The notes: generated from the letters alone by a model not told the origin. A stretch of DNA of 64,000 nucleotides from Labilibaculum sp. K2S (GCF_030372765.1 NZ_JAUCMW010000002.1:432694-496693), one strand, 5' to 3'. Counted from the stretch's first letter, positions 7,913 through 17,656 are shown. Made by a program: numbers and translations.

Positions 7913-8523
7913 AATTTCACAATGGGTTGGCGAATAATTGTTTTTAGGTTTTCGGGGGCGGTTCGTCGGGGATCATTCAGGTAAATTTCGCGGTGTTTGC
8001 CACTTCGTTCGAAGCCATTATCGGCAATGTATTTATGCAGTTCCCCGATGCTTGTAGCCTCATCGGCATAAGATCCAAAATGCCCTATTTGTGCAGACAA
8101 TCCGTCGCAGAAATCGACCAATTCGATGTTGCCCAAATAGGGCAGTTCCTTCTTTTTGCTCACCTGTTCGCGGGCAGTCTCTACAATTTCTTTGGTTATA
8201 AAATTGGGTTGCATAATCATGGCCGACCATTTCCACTCATCAATCCTGTCTCTCGAAAATTCGTTCATATCATCCATCCACCACAAACATTCCAGTGGCA
8301 TTACCCCATAATCCACATCTTTACTTTCCCGTATTGCGAATTTAATTTTGTACGACAAAGCATACAATGCCTCTATTGCATTTTTATAATCAACCGAAGT
8401 ATTTGGATTTCCTTGTCCGCTGCATTGCAAGTACTTAAATTCCGGCACTTCAACTATCGAAATACGGCCTTTCCGCTCGGAATAAAAGGGTTTGTATTTT
8501 TTCTTTAGATCGATTTTCTTCAT
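7909..8523 (-). CDS. GyrI-like small-molecule-binding domain protein
   Basis: The protein, 204 residues from the ATG at 8523, resembles stand-alone GyrI-like (SOUL/BRAM-fold) proteins. Family-like stretches are the N-terminal MKKIDLKKKYKPFY, then EVPEFKYLQCSGQGNPNTS, and WKWSAMIMQP in the middle. Such proteins bind small ligands or inhibit targets, but no specific ligand can be inferred. The start at 8523 is chosen because family members usually begin close to this lysine-rich segment; an ATG at 8556 is also possible, and the longest reading frame begins with GTG at 8568. The TAG stop is supplied by the head of the REPIN at 7844-7912, so the last residues may differ from orthologues. Confidence 0.7.
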   Translation of the reverse strand: MKKIDLKKKYKPFYSERKGRISIVEVPEFKYLQCSGQGNPNTSVDYKNAIEALYALSYKIKFAIRESKDVDYGVMPLECLWWMDDMNEFSRDRIDEWKWSAMIMQPNFITKEIVETAREQVSKKKELPYLGNIELVDFCDGLSAQIGHFGSYADEATSIGELHKYIADNGFERSGKHREIYLNDPRRTAPENLKTIIRQPIVKL

Positions 8524-8681
8524 ATGAATCATTTTAGCTAAGAAGTGCTCTTCCATTTCGAAATGCACTTGCTGTGATTTTCCAAGTTAGAAAATGTGGG
8601 GGAATGTGTTGATATGAATTTTGAAAAAATAAGTGTCACCATTCTATTTTGTCGAATTTTCACTGAATTAAACTGATGAGC

Positions 8682-8705
8682 GGACACGACATGTCGTGCC
8701 CCTAC
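8682..8705 (-). repeat. Single REP unit at the end of a GNAT gene
   Basis: The near-perfect palindrome 8682-8701 is followed by CTAC (8702-8705). On the minus strand it reads GTAG then the hairpin. The first three bases of CTAC are the stop codon of the GNAT gene. It could also serve as that gene's terminator hairpin. Confidence 0.85.
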
Positions 8706-9211
8706 GGTCTCCATTCCGATTTCAGTACCGACATTACCAACTTGTCGTGATATTCCCCATTTCGAAGCGCTGCTTCCCGAAATCGGCCTTCCAAAACAAA
8801 ACCGGCCCGTTCGTATGCTTTTACGCCTCCAACATTAGGCACCGAAACACTCAGCATAATGCGGTTCAAACCCAATTCTTCAAAACCCATTTTCACAATC
8901 ATTTGGGTGACTTGGGTACCAATTCCCTTTCCCCAATAGTTTTTATCGCCTATAAAAATGAAATATTCTCCCGACTTGTTGATATTTGAAATGCCGCTGA
9001 TGCCTGCATAACCAACAAAAACACCATCTGCATAAATTCCGTGATTGCTGTTCCTGTTATCCTTTATTGATTGTGCATACCAATCTTCAATCTGTTGATC
9101 GGTTTTCATCGCCTGAAATACCGATAAGGAATAAATGATTGCTTCCTCATCTCGGATCCATTTGTAAAATAAAGAGAGGTTTTCGGGGGTGAGTGGTTTT
9201 AGTGTGATCAT
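8702..9211 (-). CDS. GNAT family N-acetyltransferase
   Basis: This 169-residue protein has the GNAT fold. The acetyl-CoA-binding segment appears as YWGKGIGTQVTQMIVKMGFEELGLNRIMLSV, with the Q/RxxGxG/A loop represented by GKGIGT, and the C-terminal VGGVKAYERAGFVLEGRFR is typical of the RimJ/RimL-like branch. The substrate cannot be predicted. The gene stands alone, and its TAG stop is the head of a REP unit. A DUF5362 gene lies about 100 bp upstream on the same strand, separated by a terminator. Confidence 0.85.
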   Translation of the reverse strand: MITLKPLTPENLSLFYKWIRDEEAIIYSLSVFQAMKTDQQIEDWYAQSIKDNRNSNHGIYADGVFVGYAGISGISNINKSGEYFIFIGDKNYWGKGIGTQVTQMIVKMGFEELGLNRIMLSVSVPNVGGVKAYERAGFVLEGRFREAALRNGEYHDKLVMSVLKSEWRP

Positions 9212-9251
9212 TTTGCAGATTTAAATGTATTGTAAAAGGTAGAGTCAAGAT

Positions 9252-9291
9252 ATAAAAAAACTCCCTTTCGGTTGAAACAAAAAGGGAGCTT
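9252..9291 (-). terminator. Intrinsic terminator of the DUF5362 gene
   Basis: Read on the minus strand, arms CTCCCTTT and AAAGGGAG form a hairpin followed by seven T residues (plus-strand A-tract 9253-9260). It lies about 20 bp after the stop codon at 9313. Confidence 0.8.
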
Positions 9292-9312
9292 TTACAGGTA
9301 TTGATATCTTTT

Positions 9313-9762
9313 TTAGAAGCCCTGACTTGCAGCAACAATAACGACAACAATCATTACAATTGGGTATAAGGCAAGCATCACAATGGTGAAAATTCCCATA
9401 AATTTGTAGTGCGATTTCATGTACTTCATCGACTCGGTAAGGCTTTGCGTGCTCTTACCTGCAAGTGCAAACTTTGCTTTATTTGCAAATTGCAGCAAAT
9501 AATAGATTGGAAAGAAGTACACTCCCGCTAGTACCAAATATAAAAAACCGATTCCTCCAATAGGAAATGGTATTATGTTTGCCATTGATCCGGCCAAAGC
9601 AAACACTACAAATGATCCCAACACCATGAATCCCATAAAAATAAAGCCAACAATGGCTAAAAACTTCGCCCACTTAGTGGTTTCACGTAAATATACTTCT
9701 GCCTGAGTTTCCAACAACAACTCATTTTTAGTTTCAGTTCCTTGTGTTTCTAAATTTTCCAT
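9313..9762 (-). CDS. DUF5362-like membrane protein
   Basis: The 149-residue protein has a hydrophilic N-terminus of about 30 residues and then about four hydrophobic segments (roughly 33-58, 65-90, 118-145, with a break between the second and third). The layout, including the central segment FANKAKFAL and the C-terminal AASQGF, fits the DUF5362 family found in Bacteroidota. Function is unknown. It has its own terminator and is probably monocistronic; the nearest upstream gene, the histidine kinase, ends 290 bp away. Confidence 0.7.
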   Translation of the reverse strand: MENLETQGTETKNELLLETQAEVYLRETTKWAKFLAIVGFIFMGFMVLGSFVVFALAGSMANIIPFPIGGIGFLYLVLAGVYFFPIYYLLQFANKAKFALAGKSTQSLTESMKYMKSHYKFMGIFTIVMLALYPIVMIVVVIVAASQGF

Positions 9763-10053
9763 GAATCAATAATTAGTTTTATGATTTTTATAAAGAGCGC
9801 TAAGGTATTATTTATTTAAAAATCTAAAAAATTAAAATTCAAATTTTACTTGTTCATACTATTTATTTTAAGAGTCCGTTAGATTTTAGTAATTAGTAAC
9901 TAGTTTGATTTACATCTTGCTTATTTTCAATTTTTTAACCAACAATACTTTGTTCGTAAAACACACTAAAAATCAAACGCTTACAATAGCCTAACAAAGC
10001 ATTGCATTTAAGAGTCTTCGAAAAATATATGCTATTAATTCATCAGTAAAGCG

Positions 10054-11409
10054 CTACCACCTCACCGTAAACACGGTTTCTCCCACTTTCGAACGGCAAA
10101 GCAGACTGCCGCCATGGGCACGCATAATTTGTCGGGAATAACTCAAACCAATGCCCGAACCATTCTCTTTTGTGGTGAAAAAAGGAATGAAAATTTCATC
10201 CGCAATTTCTTCATCAATACCATGTCCATTATCTGTTACCCTTATCTCCGTAATTTCGCCTTTTTTAATTGAGGTCACGCTTATGTTTGCGTTGGCATTG
10301 AGTTCAGAGCTTTGTCCGTTGAAAGCTTCTGCAGCATTCTTCACCAGATTAATAATTACCTGAACCATCATTTGTTCATCAGCTGTAAAATTAAAATTTT
10401 TAACCGGTGGTGTCAATTTTAAATTTCCCGAAAAACTCTCTTTTATGGGCGACAACAGAATATTTAAACGGTCGAAAAAAGAATGCGCATCGATGGTGGT
10501 TAATTTAGGTTCCGGTGCTTTGGACAGTACCCGATACGATTGTACAAAACGAATCAGTGCTTCGCTCATCTCGGTGATCACACCCAAACCGTTAATGGTT
10601 TTTTCTACATGAATATCATCGGACACATCGGGTATGGCTCCCAATTTCTGTTCCCATATTCTTTTCAGAGATTGAGAAATGGAAGTAACCGGAGCCAATG
10701 AATTCATTATTTCGTGACTGAGTACTCTAATCAGTTTTACCCAGGCATCAATTTCCTTTCGTTCCAGTTCTCCCCGAATATCCTGTAAAGTTATTAGCTT
10801 CACTTCTTCATTCTCCAGACGAATTACCGAACATCTCGAAATCACCTGTATCCGTTCTTTTTTTAAGATGAGATCCAATACTTTTTTCTGGCGGTTTTTT
10901 AGTTCTGTAAGACCTGATGTAAATTTTGAATCGACTTGATCGAGTTGCTTGATATGAGTAAATGTCTGCAAGCCGAGTAGTTCCAAAGCTGAAGAGTTCA
11001 CATCGGTAACGTAACCATCTTCGGCAAGTACTACGACTCCGGTTGCAATGTTTTGAAGAATTTCTCCGAAATATTTCTCCTTAATTTTGCTTTTCACCTG
11101 CACTTGCTGCAAAATTCCATTCAACTCGTTCAAACTTTGATGCAGTTCGTTTATAATGGCATTGCCTGTTTTAATGGGGAAACGCAAAGTGGTATCTTCA
11201 TTTTTAATGGACTGAACAAAGTAGTTCATCTCCTTGTGCGTTTTGTTCAGAAAACGAACAAATTGAAATACCAAAACAATTTCGACCAAGACAATTGGTA
11301 AGACTAAATAATAGGATGCCTGCGACAAAAAACAGCCAATCAGCACTGCGAAAAAAATCACAAAACCAAGCCGTACAAATAAAGCTGAATTGTAGTGTCT
11401 ATAAGCCAT
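10054..11409 (-). CDS. Membrane sensor histidine kinase (PAS, HisKA, HATPase)
   Basis: The 451-residue kinase starts with two membrane segments (about 10-30 and 32-54), followed by a HAMP-like linker, a PAS-like domain (about 110-200), a dimerisation domain with phospho-acceptor His232 (SHEIMNSLAP) and an ATPase domain. The N box carries N358 (NLVKNAAEAF), the G1 box is TDNGHGI (D393) and the G2 box is GSGIGLS (417-423). There is almost no extracytoplasmic loop, so it probably senses within the membrane or cytoplasm. Its start codon overlaps the end of the upstream response-regulator gene by 11 bp, giving translational coupling. The pair faces the transporter operon at 13212-32120 and most likely controls it. 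Confidence 0.92.
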   Translation of the reverse strand: MAYRHYNSALFVRLGFVIFFAVLIGCFLSQASYYLVLPIVLVEIVLVFQFVRFLNKTHKEMNYFVQSIKNEDTTLRFPIKTGNAIINELHQSLNELNGILQQVQVKSKIKEKYFGEILQNIATGVVVLAEDGYVTDVNSSALELLGLQTFTHIKQLDQVDSKFTSGLTELKNRQKKVLDLILKKERIQVISRCSVIRLENEEVKLITLQDIRGELERKEIDAWVKLIRVLSHEIMNSLAPVTSISQSLKRIWEQKLGAIPDVSDDIHVEKTINGLGVITEMSEALIRFVQSYRVLSKAPEPKLTTIDAHSFFDRLNILLSPIKESFSGNLKLTPPVKNFNFTADEQMMVQVIINLVKNAAEAFNGQSSELNANANISVTSIKKGEITEIRVTDNGHGIDEEIADEIFIPFFTTKENGSGIGLSYSRQIMRAHGGSLLCRSKVGETVFTVRW

Positions 11410-12763
11410 ACTTCTTAATTTTATTGTACAATGTTTGACGTGTTACTCCTAATTGCGCCGATACGGCAGACAAGTTGCCCATTTGCTTTTCGATTGCTCC
11501 CAAAATCAACTGTTTCTCCATATCTTCCAACGTGCCGCCATAAGCCTCCGCAGCCGAAAACTCATCCATTTTAAAAACAAAATCTCTTGTCCCAATTAAA
11601 TGTGTATCGCTAAGAATTACGGCTTTTTCGATTGCATGCTGCAATTCACGTACATTTCCGGGCCAACGGTAAGTTTGTAACTTTGCAATTGCATCCGAAG
11701 AAATACTGAGCCCCTTCTTATTGTATTTTTCAGCGTAAAGCTTCACAAAAAACTGCACCAATTCGGGAATGTCAGCAATACGGTCGCGCAAGGACGGCAA
11801 TTCAATTTGTATGGTGTTGATCCGGTAAAGCAAATCCTCCCGAAAACGTCCTTCTCCAATCATTTTGGACAAATTGCAATTGGTCGCACAAACCAATCTC
11901 AAATCAATATCAACCGGTAAATTTTCGCCCAGGCGGGTCAATGTCCTGTTCTGCAAAACCGATAACAATTTTGCCTGCATTGGCATGGATAAATTTCCTA
12001 TTTCGTCGAGGAAGAGTGTGCCTTCGTTGGCCGCTTCAATTTTCCCCATCCGATCGGTTCCGGCATCGGTAAATGCTCCCTTTTTGTGCCCGAACAATTC
12101 ACTCTCGAACAAATTTTCGGCTATGGATCCCATATCAACGGTAACCATCACATTCTGGCTTCGGTTCGACAGGCGATGGATCTCCCGGGCAACCAATTCC
12201 TTTCCGGTTCCATTTTCTCCGGTAATCAAGATATTCGCATTGGTCATGGCCACTTTTCGAACCACATCCATCACTTTTTCCCAAGCCGGCGAACTTCCAA
12301 TAATGTGATTCTTATTTTTGTTAATCTCAGCAATGAATTCATTTTCCTTTAACCGAAGATTCTTTACCTCTTTTCTGGAGTGACTTAATTTCCAGGCCAT
12401 CTCGATAGTTGTCAGCATCTTCTCATTCTCCCAAGGTTTCAGAACAAAATCGACAGCTCCCGAACGCACTGCTTTCACAGCCAACTCTACATCTCCATAG
12501 GCAGTAATCATTACCACACTCAATCCCGAATTGTATTCCAAAATTTGATTCAACCAATAAATCCCTTCGTTTCCGGTATTAATTCCTGCTTTAAAATTCA
12601 TATCCAAAAGCACAACATCGTAGCTGTCACTTTTCAATTCTGAAAGCAAGGCATTTGGGCTCGACAAACATTTTACTTTTTTACAGCTTCCGGTTAGTAA
12701 CAAATCCAAAGCGCTTAAAATGCTTTTATTGTCATCAACAATTAAAATTTTGGCCTCTTTCAT
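11399..12763 (-). CDS. Sigma-54-dependent response regulator, NtrC family
   Basis: This 454-residue regulator has a receiver domain (phospho-acceptor Asp54 in VVLLDMNF), an AAA+ sigma-54 activation domain and a Fis-type helix-turn-helix at the C-terminus (VTRQTLYNKIKKYGL). Walker A is GENGTGKE (182-189) and Walker B is GTLFLDEIG (248-256). The sigma-54 contact loop reads GAFTDA (229-234) instead of GAFTGA, a change I believe is common in Bacteroidota. It is co-transcribed with the histidine kinase (11-bp overlap). The divergent HlyD/ABC operon is the evident target, where it would activate a -24/-12 promoter. Confidence 0.93.
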   Translation of the reverse strand: MKEAKILIVDDNKSILSALDLLLTGSCKKVKCLSSPNALLSELKSDSYDVVLLDMNFKAGINTGNEGIYWLNQILEYNSGLSVVMITAYGDVELAVKAVRSGAVDFVLKPWENEKMLTTIEMAWKLSHSRKEVKNLRLKENEFIAEINKNKNHIIGSSPAWEKVMDVVRKVAMTNANILITGENGTGKELVAREIHRLSNRSQNVMVTVDMGSIAENLFESELFGHKKGAFTDAGTDRMGKIEAANEGTLFLDEIGNLSMPMQAKLLSVLQNRTLTRLGENLPVDIDLRLVCATNCNLSKMIGEGRFREDLLYRINTIQIELPSLRDRIADIPELVQFFVKLYAEKYNKKGLSISSDAIAKLQTYRWPGNVRELQHAIEKAVILSDTHLIGTRDFVFKMDEFSAAEAYGGTLEDMEKQLILGAIEKQMGNLSAVSAQLGVTRQTLYNKIKKYGL

Positions 12764-13211
12764 ATTTTTTTGGAGTAACTAGTCATTAGTAAAAAGTAGT
12801 TAGAAATCACATCGATTATTCATTTGTCTTATACCAGATTCATTTTTCGGCTCTCAATATCCCAAGCTTTTTCATAAATGATTTTAGACTGGAATGGGAA
12901 ACTCGTTTACTTTTCAGATCTAAAGTAAAAAGCTTTTCAAAAAATTAGACAACGATTGTCTATTTTTTTTACACTTCCATTTTACAACCACAACACAAAC
13001 CTCTACTAATATGAAACTTACAAGCCTTGGCACAGGATTGGATAAGCATTGGGTGAATGAATTGGAATAAACATGTATTTGAAATTGTTCAATCGAATTT
13101 ATTCTTGATGATGCAGAAAAGAATAAACCACAGAGCACACTGAGAAATGCACAGAGAAAAAATACAAACAAGGAATCAAATATTCCGCTTTAAAACAAAA
13201 AGAGCTTACAT
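12764..13211. promoter_or_regulatory. Divergent control region between the two-component genes and the transporter operon
   Basis: The 448-bp gap must hold promoters for both directions. Two candidate sites are visible. An inverted repeat, AGACAA-CGA-TTGTCT (12947-12961), could be an enhancer site for the regulator. At 13027-13043 TTGGCACAGGATTGGAT has a perfect -24 half (TTGGCAC) but a weak -12 half (GA instead of the usual GC at 13041-13042). The 66-bp separation and activator-upstream order fit sigma-54 control. At 13127-13160 there is also an A-rich ACCACAGAG-type motif that resembles a sequence near 33019. No gene is seen. Confidence 0.4.
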
Positions 13212-14465
13212 ATGTCAATGGATCGTAAAATAGAAGTGAAGAAAGGTTTTAAAACCAAGCATATTTATATCCTGCTTGGAGTCATTTTTCTGGGTTTGTT
13301 AGTGTGGATGCTGCTGAGTAGTTCTACCTCTACCTATCGTACCGAACTCGATAAACTCACCATAACAGAAGTTTCGCAGGCAGAGTTTAAAGATTACATT
13401 TCGATTGTTGGAACCGTTGAACCGAAAACGACCATTTACATGGATGTAGAGGAAGGTGGTAAAGTCGTCGAAAAATTAATTGACGAAGGAGAATTGGTGA
13501 AAAAAGGCGATGTTATTCTCAGGCTGATTAACAACGATCTTAAATTGCAGATTCTCAATACTGAGTCGTCACTTGCCTATCAGGCCAATGAGCTGCGCAA
13601 TACTTTGATTAATATGGAACAGCAGAAAATCAGCAACAAACAACAAATTCTTAGTATCGACAGCGACATCATCAGACAAAAGAGACAATACGAACAGAAC
13701 CTGCTTTTATTCGAAAAGGGATTTATTTCGAAAGAAGTCTACTTAAGATCGAAGGAAGATTATGACCTTTCCCTGCAAGACCGCCAGTTAAGATATCAAC
13801 GAATGGTGCAGGATTCCATCTTTCGGGAGAATCAGAAAACACAAATGAACAGCAGTCTGAATAACATGAAACAAAACCTTGAAATGGTTCGGGAACGACT
13901 GGAGAACCTGAATATTAAAGCACCGGCTGATGGTCAGCTGGGAAGTCTGGATATTGAAATCGGTCAATCGATTAGCCGTGGCGAGAGAATAGGTCAGCTT
14001 CATATTTTGAACAATTTTAAGGTGAGTGCCGAAGTCGATGAACATTATATTGACCGTGTCCGCCGCGATTTAAGTGCTTCGCTGCAGCGCAACGATCAGG
14101 AGTTTATTCTGAAAGCTAAAAAAGTATATCCTGAGGTTCGCGATGGCCGTTTTAAGGTCGATCTTATTTTCGATGGAAAATCACCTGATAATTTACGTAC
14201 CGGGCAAACCTATCACATAAAACTTGAATTGGGACAAGCGGTTGAAGCTACTCTGCTGGCCCGTGGGGGATTCTTCCAAAGCACCGGCGGACAATGGGTA
14301 TTTGTTTTGGATGAATCGGGGCGGTTTGCCACCAAACGAAACATCAAAATCGGCAGACAGAATTCTCAATATTTCGAAGTATTGGAAGGATTGCAAACCG
14401 GAGAAAAAGTGATTACCTCGAGTTACGATACTTTCGGAGACAATGAACGGATTGATTTTAAATAA
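13212..14465 (+). CDS. HlyD/MacA-like periplasmic adaptor protein
   Basis: The 417-residue protein is a membrane-fusion (adaptor) protein. A single membrane anchor lies at about residues 19-40, followed by a barrel-sandwich hybrid domain split by a coiled-coil hairpin of about 100 residues (roughly 115-230), then a beta-barrel and a C-terminal domain. The segment APADGQLGSLDIEIGQSISRGERIG is the second half of the lipoyl-like domain. It starts the transporter operon and is followed by the ATPase gene after 72 bp. It should link the MacB-like inner-membrane complex to an outer-membrane channel, but no TolC-like gene is in the window. The ATG at 13212 has AAAAGAG just upstream; an in-frame ATG two codons later is an alternative. 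Confidence 0.88.
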   Translation: MSMDRKIEVKKGFKTKHIYILLGVIFLGLLVWMLLSSSTSTYRTELDKLTITEVSQAEFKDYISIVGTVEPKTTIYMDVEEGGKVVEKLIDEGELVKKGDVILRLINNDLKLQILNTESSLAYQANELRNTLINMEQQKISNKQQILSIDSDIIRQKRQYEQNLLLFEKGFISKEVYLRSKEDYDLSLQDRQLRYQRMVQDSIFRENQKTQMNSSLNNMKQNLEMVRERLENLNIKAPADGQLGSLDIEIGQSISRGERIGQLHILNNFKVSAEVDEHYIDRVRRDLSASLQRNDQEFILKAKKVYPEVRDGRFKVDLIFDGKSPDNLRTGQTYHIKLELGQAVEATLLARGGFFQSTGGQWVFVLDESGRFATKRNIKIGRQNSQYFEVLEGLQTGEKVITSSYDTFGDNERIDFK

Positions 14466-14537
14466 TGTTCATGTACTGAACTTAAAAATTCGAATTAGTA
14501 AATTACACATGAAAATAAATTCTAAAATTAAATAGCT

Positions 14538-15227
14538 ATGATTAACACAGTAAACCTAAGTAAGGTATTTAGAACTGATGAAATTGAGACTTTGGCGCTT
14601 AACAATGTAAATCTGAAAATCAACAAAGGCGAATTTGTTGCCATTATGGGTCCATCGGGTTGCGGCAAATCTACCCTGATGAACATTCTGGGTTTGCTCG
14701 ATAATCCTTCGGAAGGACAATACACTTTTGATAACACTGAAGTTGCAGGTTTGAAAGAAGGTCAGCGCACCGATCTGCGAAAAGGAAACATTGGTTTTGT
14801 ATTTCAAAGTTTCAACCTGATTGATGAGTTGAATGTATTCGAAAATGTTGAAATGCCATTGGTTTATCAGCGCATCAGCAGCAAAACCAGAAAAGAGATG
14901 GTAAACAAAGTGCTGGAACGCATGAACATGAGCCATCGTGCAAAGCACTATCCTCAGCAACTTTCGGGTGGTCAGCAGCAACGTGTGGCAATTGCCCGGG
15001 CGGTGGTTTCCAACCCAGGATTAATACTTGCCGATGAGCCAACCGGTAATCTGGACTCAAAAAACGGACAGGAAGTGATGGAACTGCTTACCGAACTGAA
15101 CCGCGAAGGAACAACAATCATTATGGTGACCCACTCCATTCAAGATGCCGGCTATGCCCACCGAATCATCAATCTGTTTGATGGAAAAGTTGTGATGGAA
15201 GAAAGTTTGATTGCTGAGGTAATGTAA
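14538..15227 (+). CDS. ABC transporter ATPase of the MacB/LolD type
   Basis: This 229-residue nucleotide-binding subunit has Walker A GPSGCGKS (38-45), a Q-loop in FVFQSFNLI, the signature LSGGQ (142-146) followed by QQRVAIARA, and Walker [10 protein letters not shown] (162-170), then the D-loop and a switch His in VTHS. The MacB/LolD/FtsE branch is clear from the short helical region and the sequence [18 protein letters not shown]. It is the only ATPase in the operon and therefore presumably energises all seven permeases that follow, which are fused double permeases and would each bind an ATPase dimer. It lies between the adaptor gene (72 bp) and the first permease (47 bp). Confidence 0.95.
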   Translation: MINTVNLSKVFRTDEIETLALNNVNLKINKGEFVAIMGPSGCGKSTLMNILGLLDNPSEGQYTFDNTEVAGLKEGQRTDLRKGNIGFVFQSFNLIDELNVFENVEMPLVYQRISSKTRKEMVNKVLERMNMSHRAKHYPQQLSGGQQQRVAIARAVVSNPGLILADEPTGNLDSKNGQEVMELLTELNREGTTIIMVTHSIQDAGYAHRIINLFDGKVVMEESLIAEVM

Positions 15228-15274
15228 ATCTATTCTTCCCTATTAATTGTTGATAACCGTTAAATACATAAACC

Positions 15275-17593
15275 ATGATCTCTAATCATTTGAAATCTTT
15301 TGCTCTGCACCTTTGGAAAAATAAACTTTATAGTGTGATCACTATTCTGGGTTTTGCCATATCTATCATGTTTATTCTCCTTTTGAGTATTTATATAAAA
15401 AATGAATATTCGGCCGATCAGTTTCATTTGAAAAAAGACAAGATTTTCCGTTTGACACATGGGGAAGAATCTGGTTTTGCACCTCCATCCGGATCATTGC
15501 TAATGCAAAAATTTCCGGAAGTAGAAAATTTTGCCAGAACCCGAAATATAGGAGTTTATGTAAAAGCTCCCGGCACTCCTAAATTGAAAAACCTGGCACT
15601 ATTTGCGGATTCATCCTTTCTTAGCATTTTCTCATTCAAGATGCTTAACGGCGATAATAAAACTGCATTAATCAGGCAAAACACAGTCGTTTTAACGAAG
15701 TCTTTTGCTTATAAACTGTTTGGTAAACTTCCGGAATTAGGAACGACTCTTACAATTAACGATGATTTTGATTTTGAAGTAACCGGCATTATGGAAGATG
15801 TACCTGACAACACGCACTTTCAGAAATTTGATATGCTTGTTAATTTCCCCACAATGGGGAAACTATTTGGGATCAGTGATTTTTTGGAATCGTACGACAG
15901 TAATTCTTATGGCTTGTATATTTTAACGAAACCCAATACCAATATCCAGGCTAAAGCACCCGAAATATTAAAAATATTCAAGGAAGTGAATTGGATGTTT
16001 AAAAGAGAATATGTAAAATCTATTGAATTAGAGCCAATTGTTGATTCGTACTTCAGCACGTCCAAGTCCTACGACACTAAAAATAAAAGCAAAGGTTTTC
16101 TTCAGATATTATCGGGAATTGTATTTCTGATATTGGTGCTTTCCATTATCAACTACGTGAATCTTACAGTTGCTCAATCGTCTTTTCGCAGCCGTGAAAT
16201 TGCAATCAAAAAATTAATTGGCGGAAAGAAAAAAGACTTGTTTTTGCAAAGTTTGTCCGAATCAATTATCCTTAGTTTCCTGTCTTTGCTGCTGGCAATT
16301 ATCTTGTGTTTTCAGGTAGTACCTGTTTTCAATTATTTGCTGAACGCGAAACTCAATTTTATTGCGGAATTTACATGGATCAACATTTGCATTGCTCTTT
16401 TATTTATGGGGGTTATTGGCATTATCTCAGGAATAATACCAGCCATTAAAATTGCCCGGTTCGATCCCATTGATGTATTGAAAGGCAAAATCAGAATGAA
16501 GGAGAAAAGTATCTATTCCCGAATCATGGTTAGTTTTCAATACCTCATTATTATTAGCTTAATCACCTGTGCTTTTTTTATCAGCAAACAAACTAATTTT
16601 CTTCGGAATCATCAATTGGGTTTCGAACAGGAAAATATGCTTTGTTTTGAGAGTGAAATACCTCGTGAGAAACAGCGTGTTTTGGAGGAAATACTGAAAA
16701 AAATCCCCGGAGTTGAAGATGTTTGTTTAAGTGCCGGAACACCTCTTGACGGAGGAAACAACTCTTGTTTTAATTATAAGGATAAAGAACTAAGCTTTCA
16801 ACATTTTATTGTGGATACTAACTTCTTTAAATTGTTGAACATTCCGATTAGAAAAACGGGCATTGCCTTTTCTAAAAACATTTGCCTGCTGAATGAAGCC
16901 GCGGTAAAAGAATTGGAATTGCCCGAAAATGAGAGCAATTTCAAACTAAATGGTACTGAATATCCCATTTACGGAATCGTCAAAAATTTCCATTTCAGGG
17001 ATTTAAAAAGCAAGTTAGGACCCGCCTATTTTCATATTCTAAAACCCGATCAGTATGCCTGGAGCTATGTAATAAAATTAAACGGTAAGAATAATTACGA
17101 AACCATTCAAAAAATTAAAAAAGCACATAGCGACTTTACCGATGGTACGCCATTACAATTGGAATTTTTTAACGAAACAGTTCACAACTGGTACGAAAAA
17201 GAAGACAAAACCGGAAAAATTGTAATGTACTTTACTCTACTTACCGTAATTATTTCGGTTATGGGATTGTTTGCCATGTCGCTGTACTACGTTCAGCAAA
17301 AAAGGAAAGAAATCGGTATCCGCAAAGTGAACGGAGCCAAAACCAAAGAAATATTGGCTATGCTAAACAAAGATTTCCTGAAATGGGTAGTCATCGCCTT
17401 TGTATTTGCCTGCCCAATAGCCTGGTATGCCATGCACAAATGGCTCGAAAACTTTGCCTACAAAACAGAACTTAGTTGGTGGATTTTTGCCTTGGCAGGA
17501 CTCATTGCTTTGGGAATTGCATTGCTTACGGTTTCGTTTCAATCGTGGCGGGCCGCTACAAGGAATCCGGTGGAGAGTTTGAGGTATGAGTAA
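15275..17593 (+). CDS. MacB/FtsX-like ABC permease, copy 1 of 7
   Basis: The 772-residue permease is a tandem of two MacB-like halves. Each half has an N-terminal membrane helix, a large periplasmic domain and three further helices, giving about eight helices near residues 20-42, 285-305, 335-360, 378-400, 425-445, 665-690, 705-730 and 740-765. The FtsX domain of the second half contains the conserved KEIGIRKVNGAKTKEI and the shared C-terminal block. Copy 1 differs from the others in its shorter periplasmic domains. It follows the ATPase by 47 bp. Its last 201 bp (17393-17593) are almost the same as in the other copies; the protein ends ...RNPVESLRYE. The exported substrate is not known. Confidence 0.9.
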   Translation: MISNHLKSFALHLWKNKLYSVITILGFAISIMFILLLSIYIKNEYSADQFHLKKDKIFRLTHGEESGFAPPSGSLLMQKFPEVENFARTRNIGVYVKAPGTPKLKNLALFADSSFLSIFSFKMLNGDNKTALIRQNTVVLTKSFAYKLFGKLPELGTTLTINDDFDFEVTGIMEDVPDNTHFQKFDMLVNFPTMGKLFGISDFLESYDSNSYGLYILTKPNTNIQAKAPEILKIFKEVNWMFKREYVKSIELEPIVDSYFSTSKSYDTKNKSKGFLQILSGIVFLILVLSIINYVNLTVAQSSFRSREIAIKKLIGGKKKDLFLQSLSESIILSFLSLLLAIILCFQVVPVFNYLLNAKLNFIAEFTWINICIALLFMGVIGIISGIIPAIKIARFDPIDVLKGKIRMKEKSIYSRIMVSFQYLIIISLITCAFFISKQTNFLRNHQLGFEQENMLCFESEIPREKQRVLEEILKKIPGVEDVCLSAGTPLDGGNNSCFNYKDKELSFQHFIVDTNFFKLLNIPIRKTGIAFSKNICLLNEAAVKELELPENESNFKLNGTEYPIYGIVKNFHFRDLKSKLGPAYFHILKPDQYAWSYVIKLNGKNNYETIQKIKKAHSDFTDGTPLQLEFFNETVHNWYEKEDKTGKIVMYFTLLTVIISVMGLFAMSLYYVQQKRKEIGIRKVNGAKTKEILAMLNKDFLKWVVIAFVFACPIAWYAMHKWLENFAYKTELSWWIFALAGLIALGIALLTVSFQSWRAATRNPVESLRYE
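17393..17593 (+). repeat. Shared 201-bp 3' block of the permease genes (copy 1)
   Basis: The last 201 bp of each of the seven permease genes form a repeated module: 17393-17593, 19808-20008, 22214-22414, 24652-24852, 27080-27280, 29519-29719 and 31920-32120. Copies 2 and 3 are identical over about 179 consecutive bases (19826-20004 and 22232-22410), whereas the sequences upstream are widely diverged. Only copy 6 has drifted noticeably in protein sequence. Confidence 0.9.
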
Positions 17594-17656
17594 ATAATCG
17601 TTCCAAAAAACTCCTGAAGCAGCAAAAAGAAAACACCAACAGTAAAAACACATCCC

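Noticed and set aside
9763..10053. Possible small gene between DUF5362 and the histidine kinase
   Set aside because: No ORF with a sensible start or composition is present. It is AT-rich intergenic sequence.
13127..13160. ACCACAGAG-type motif shared with 33019-33050 as a mobile element
   Set aside because: The similarity is short and low-complexity, and no flanking structure is present.
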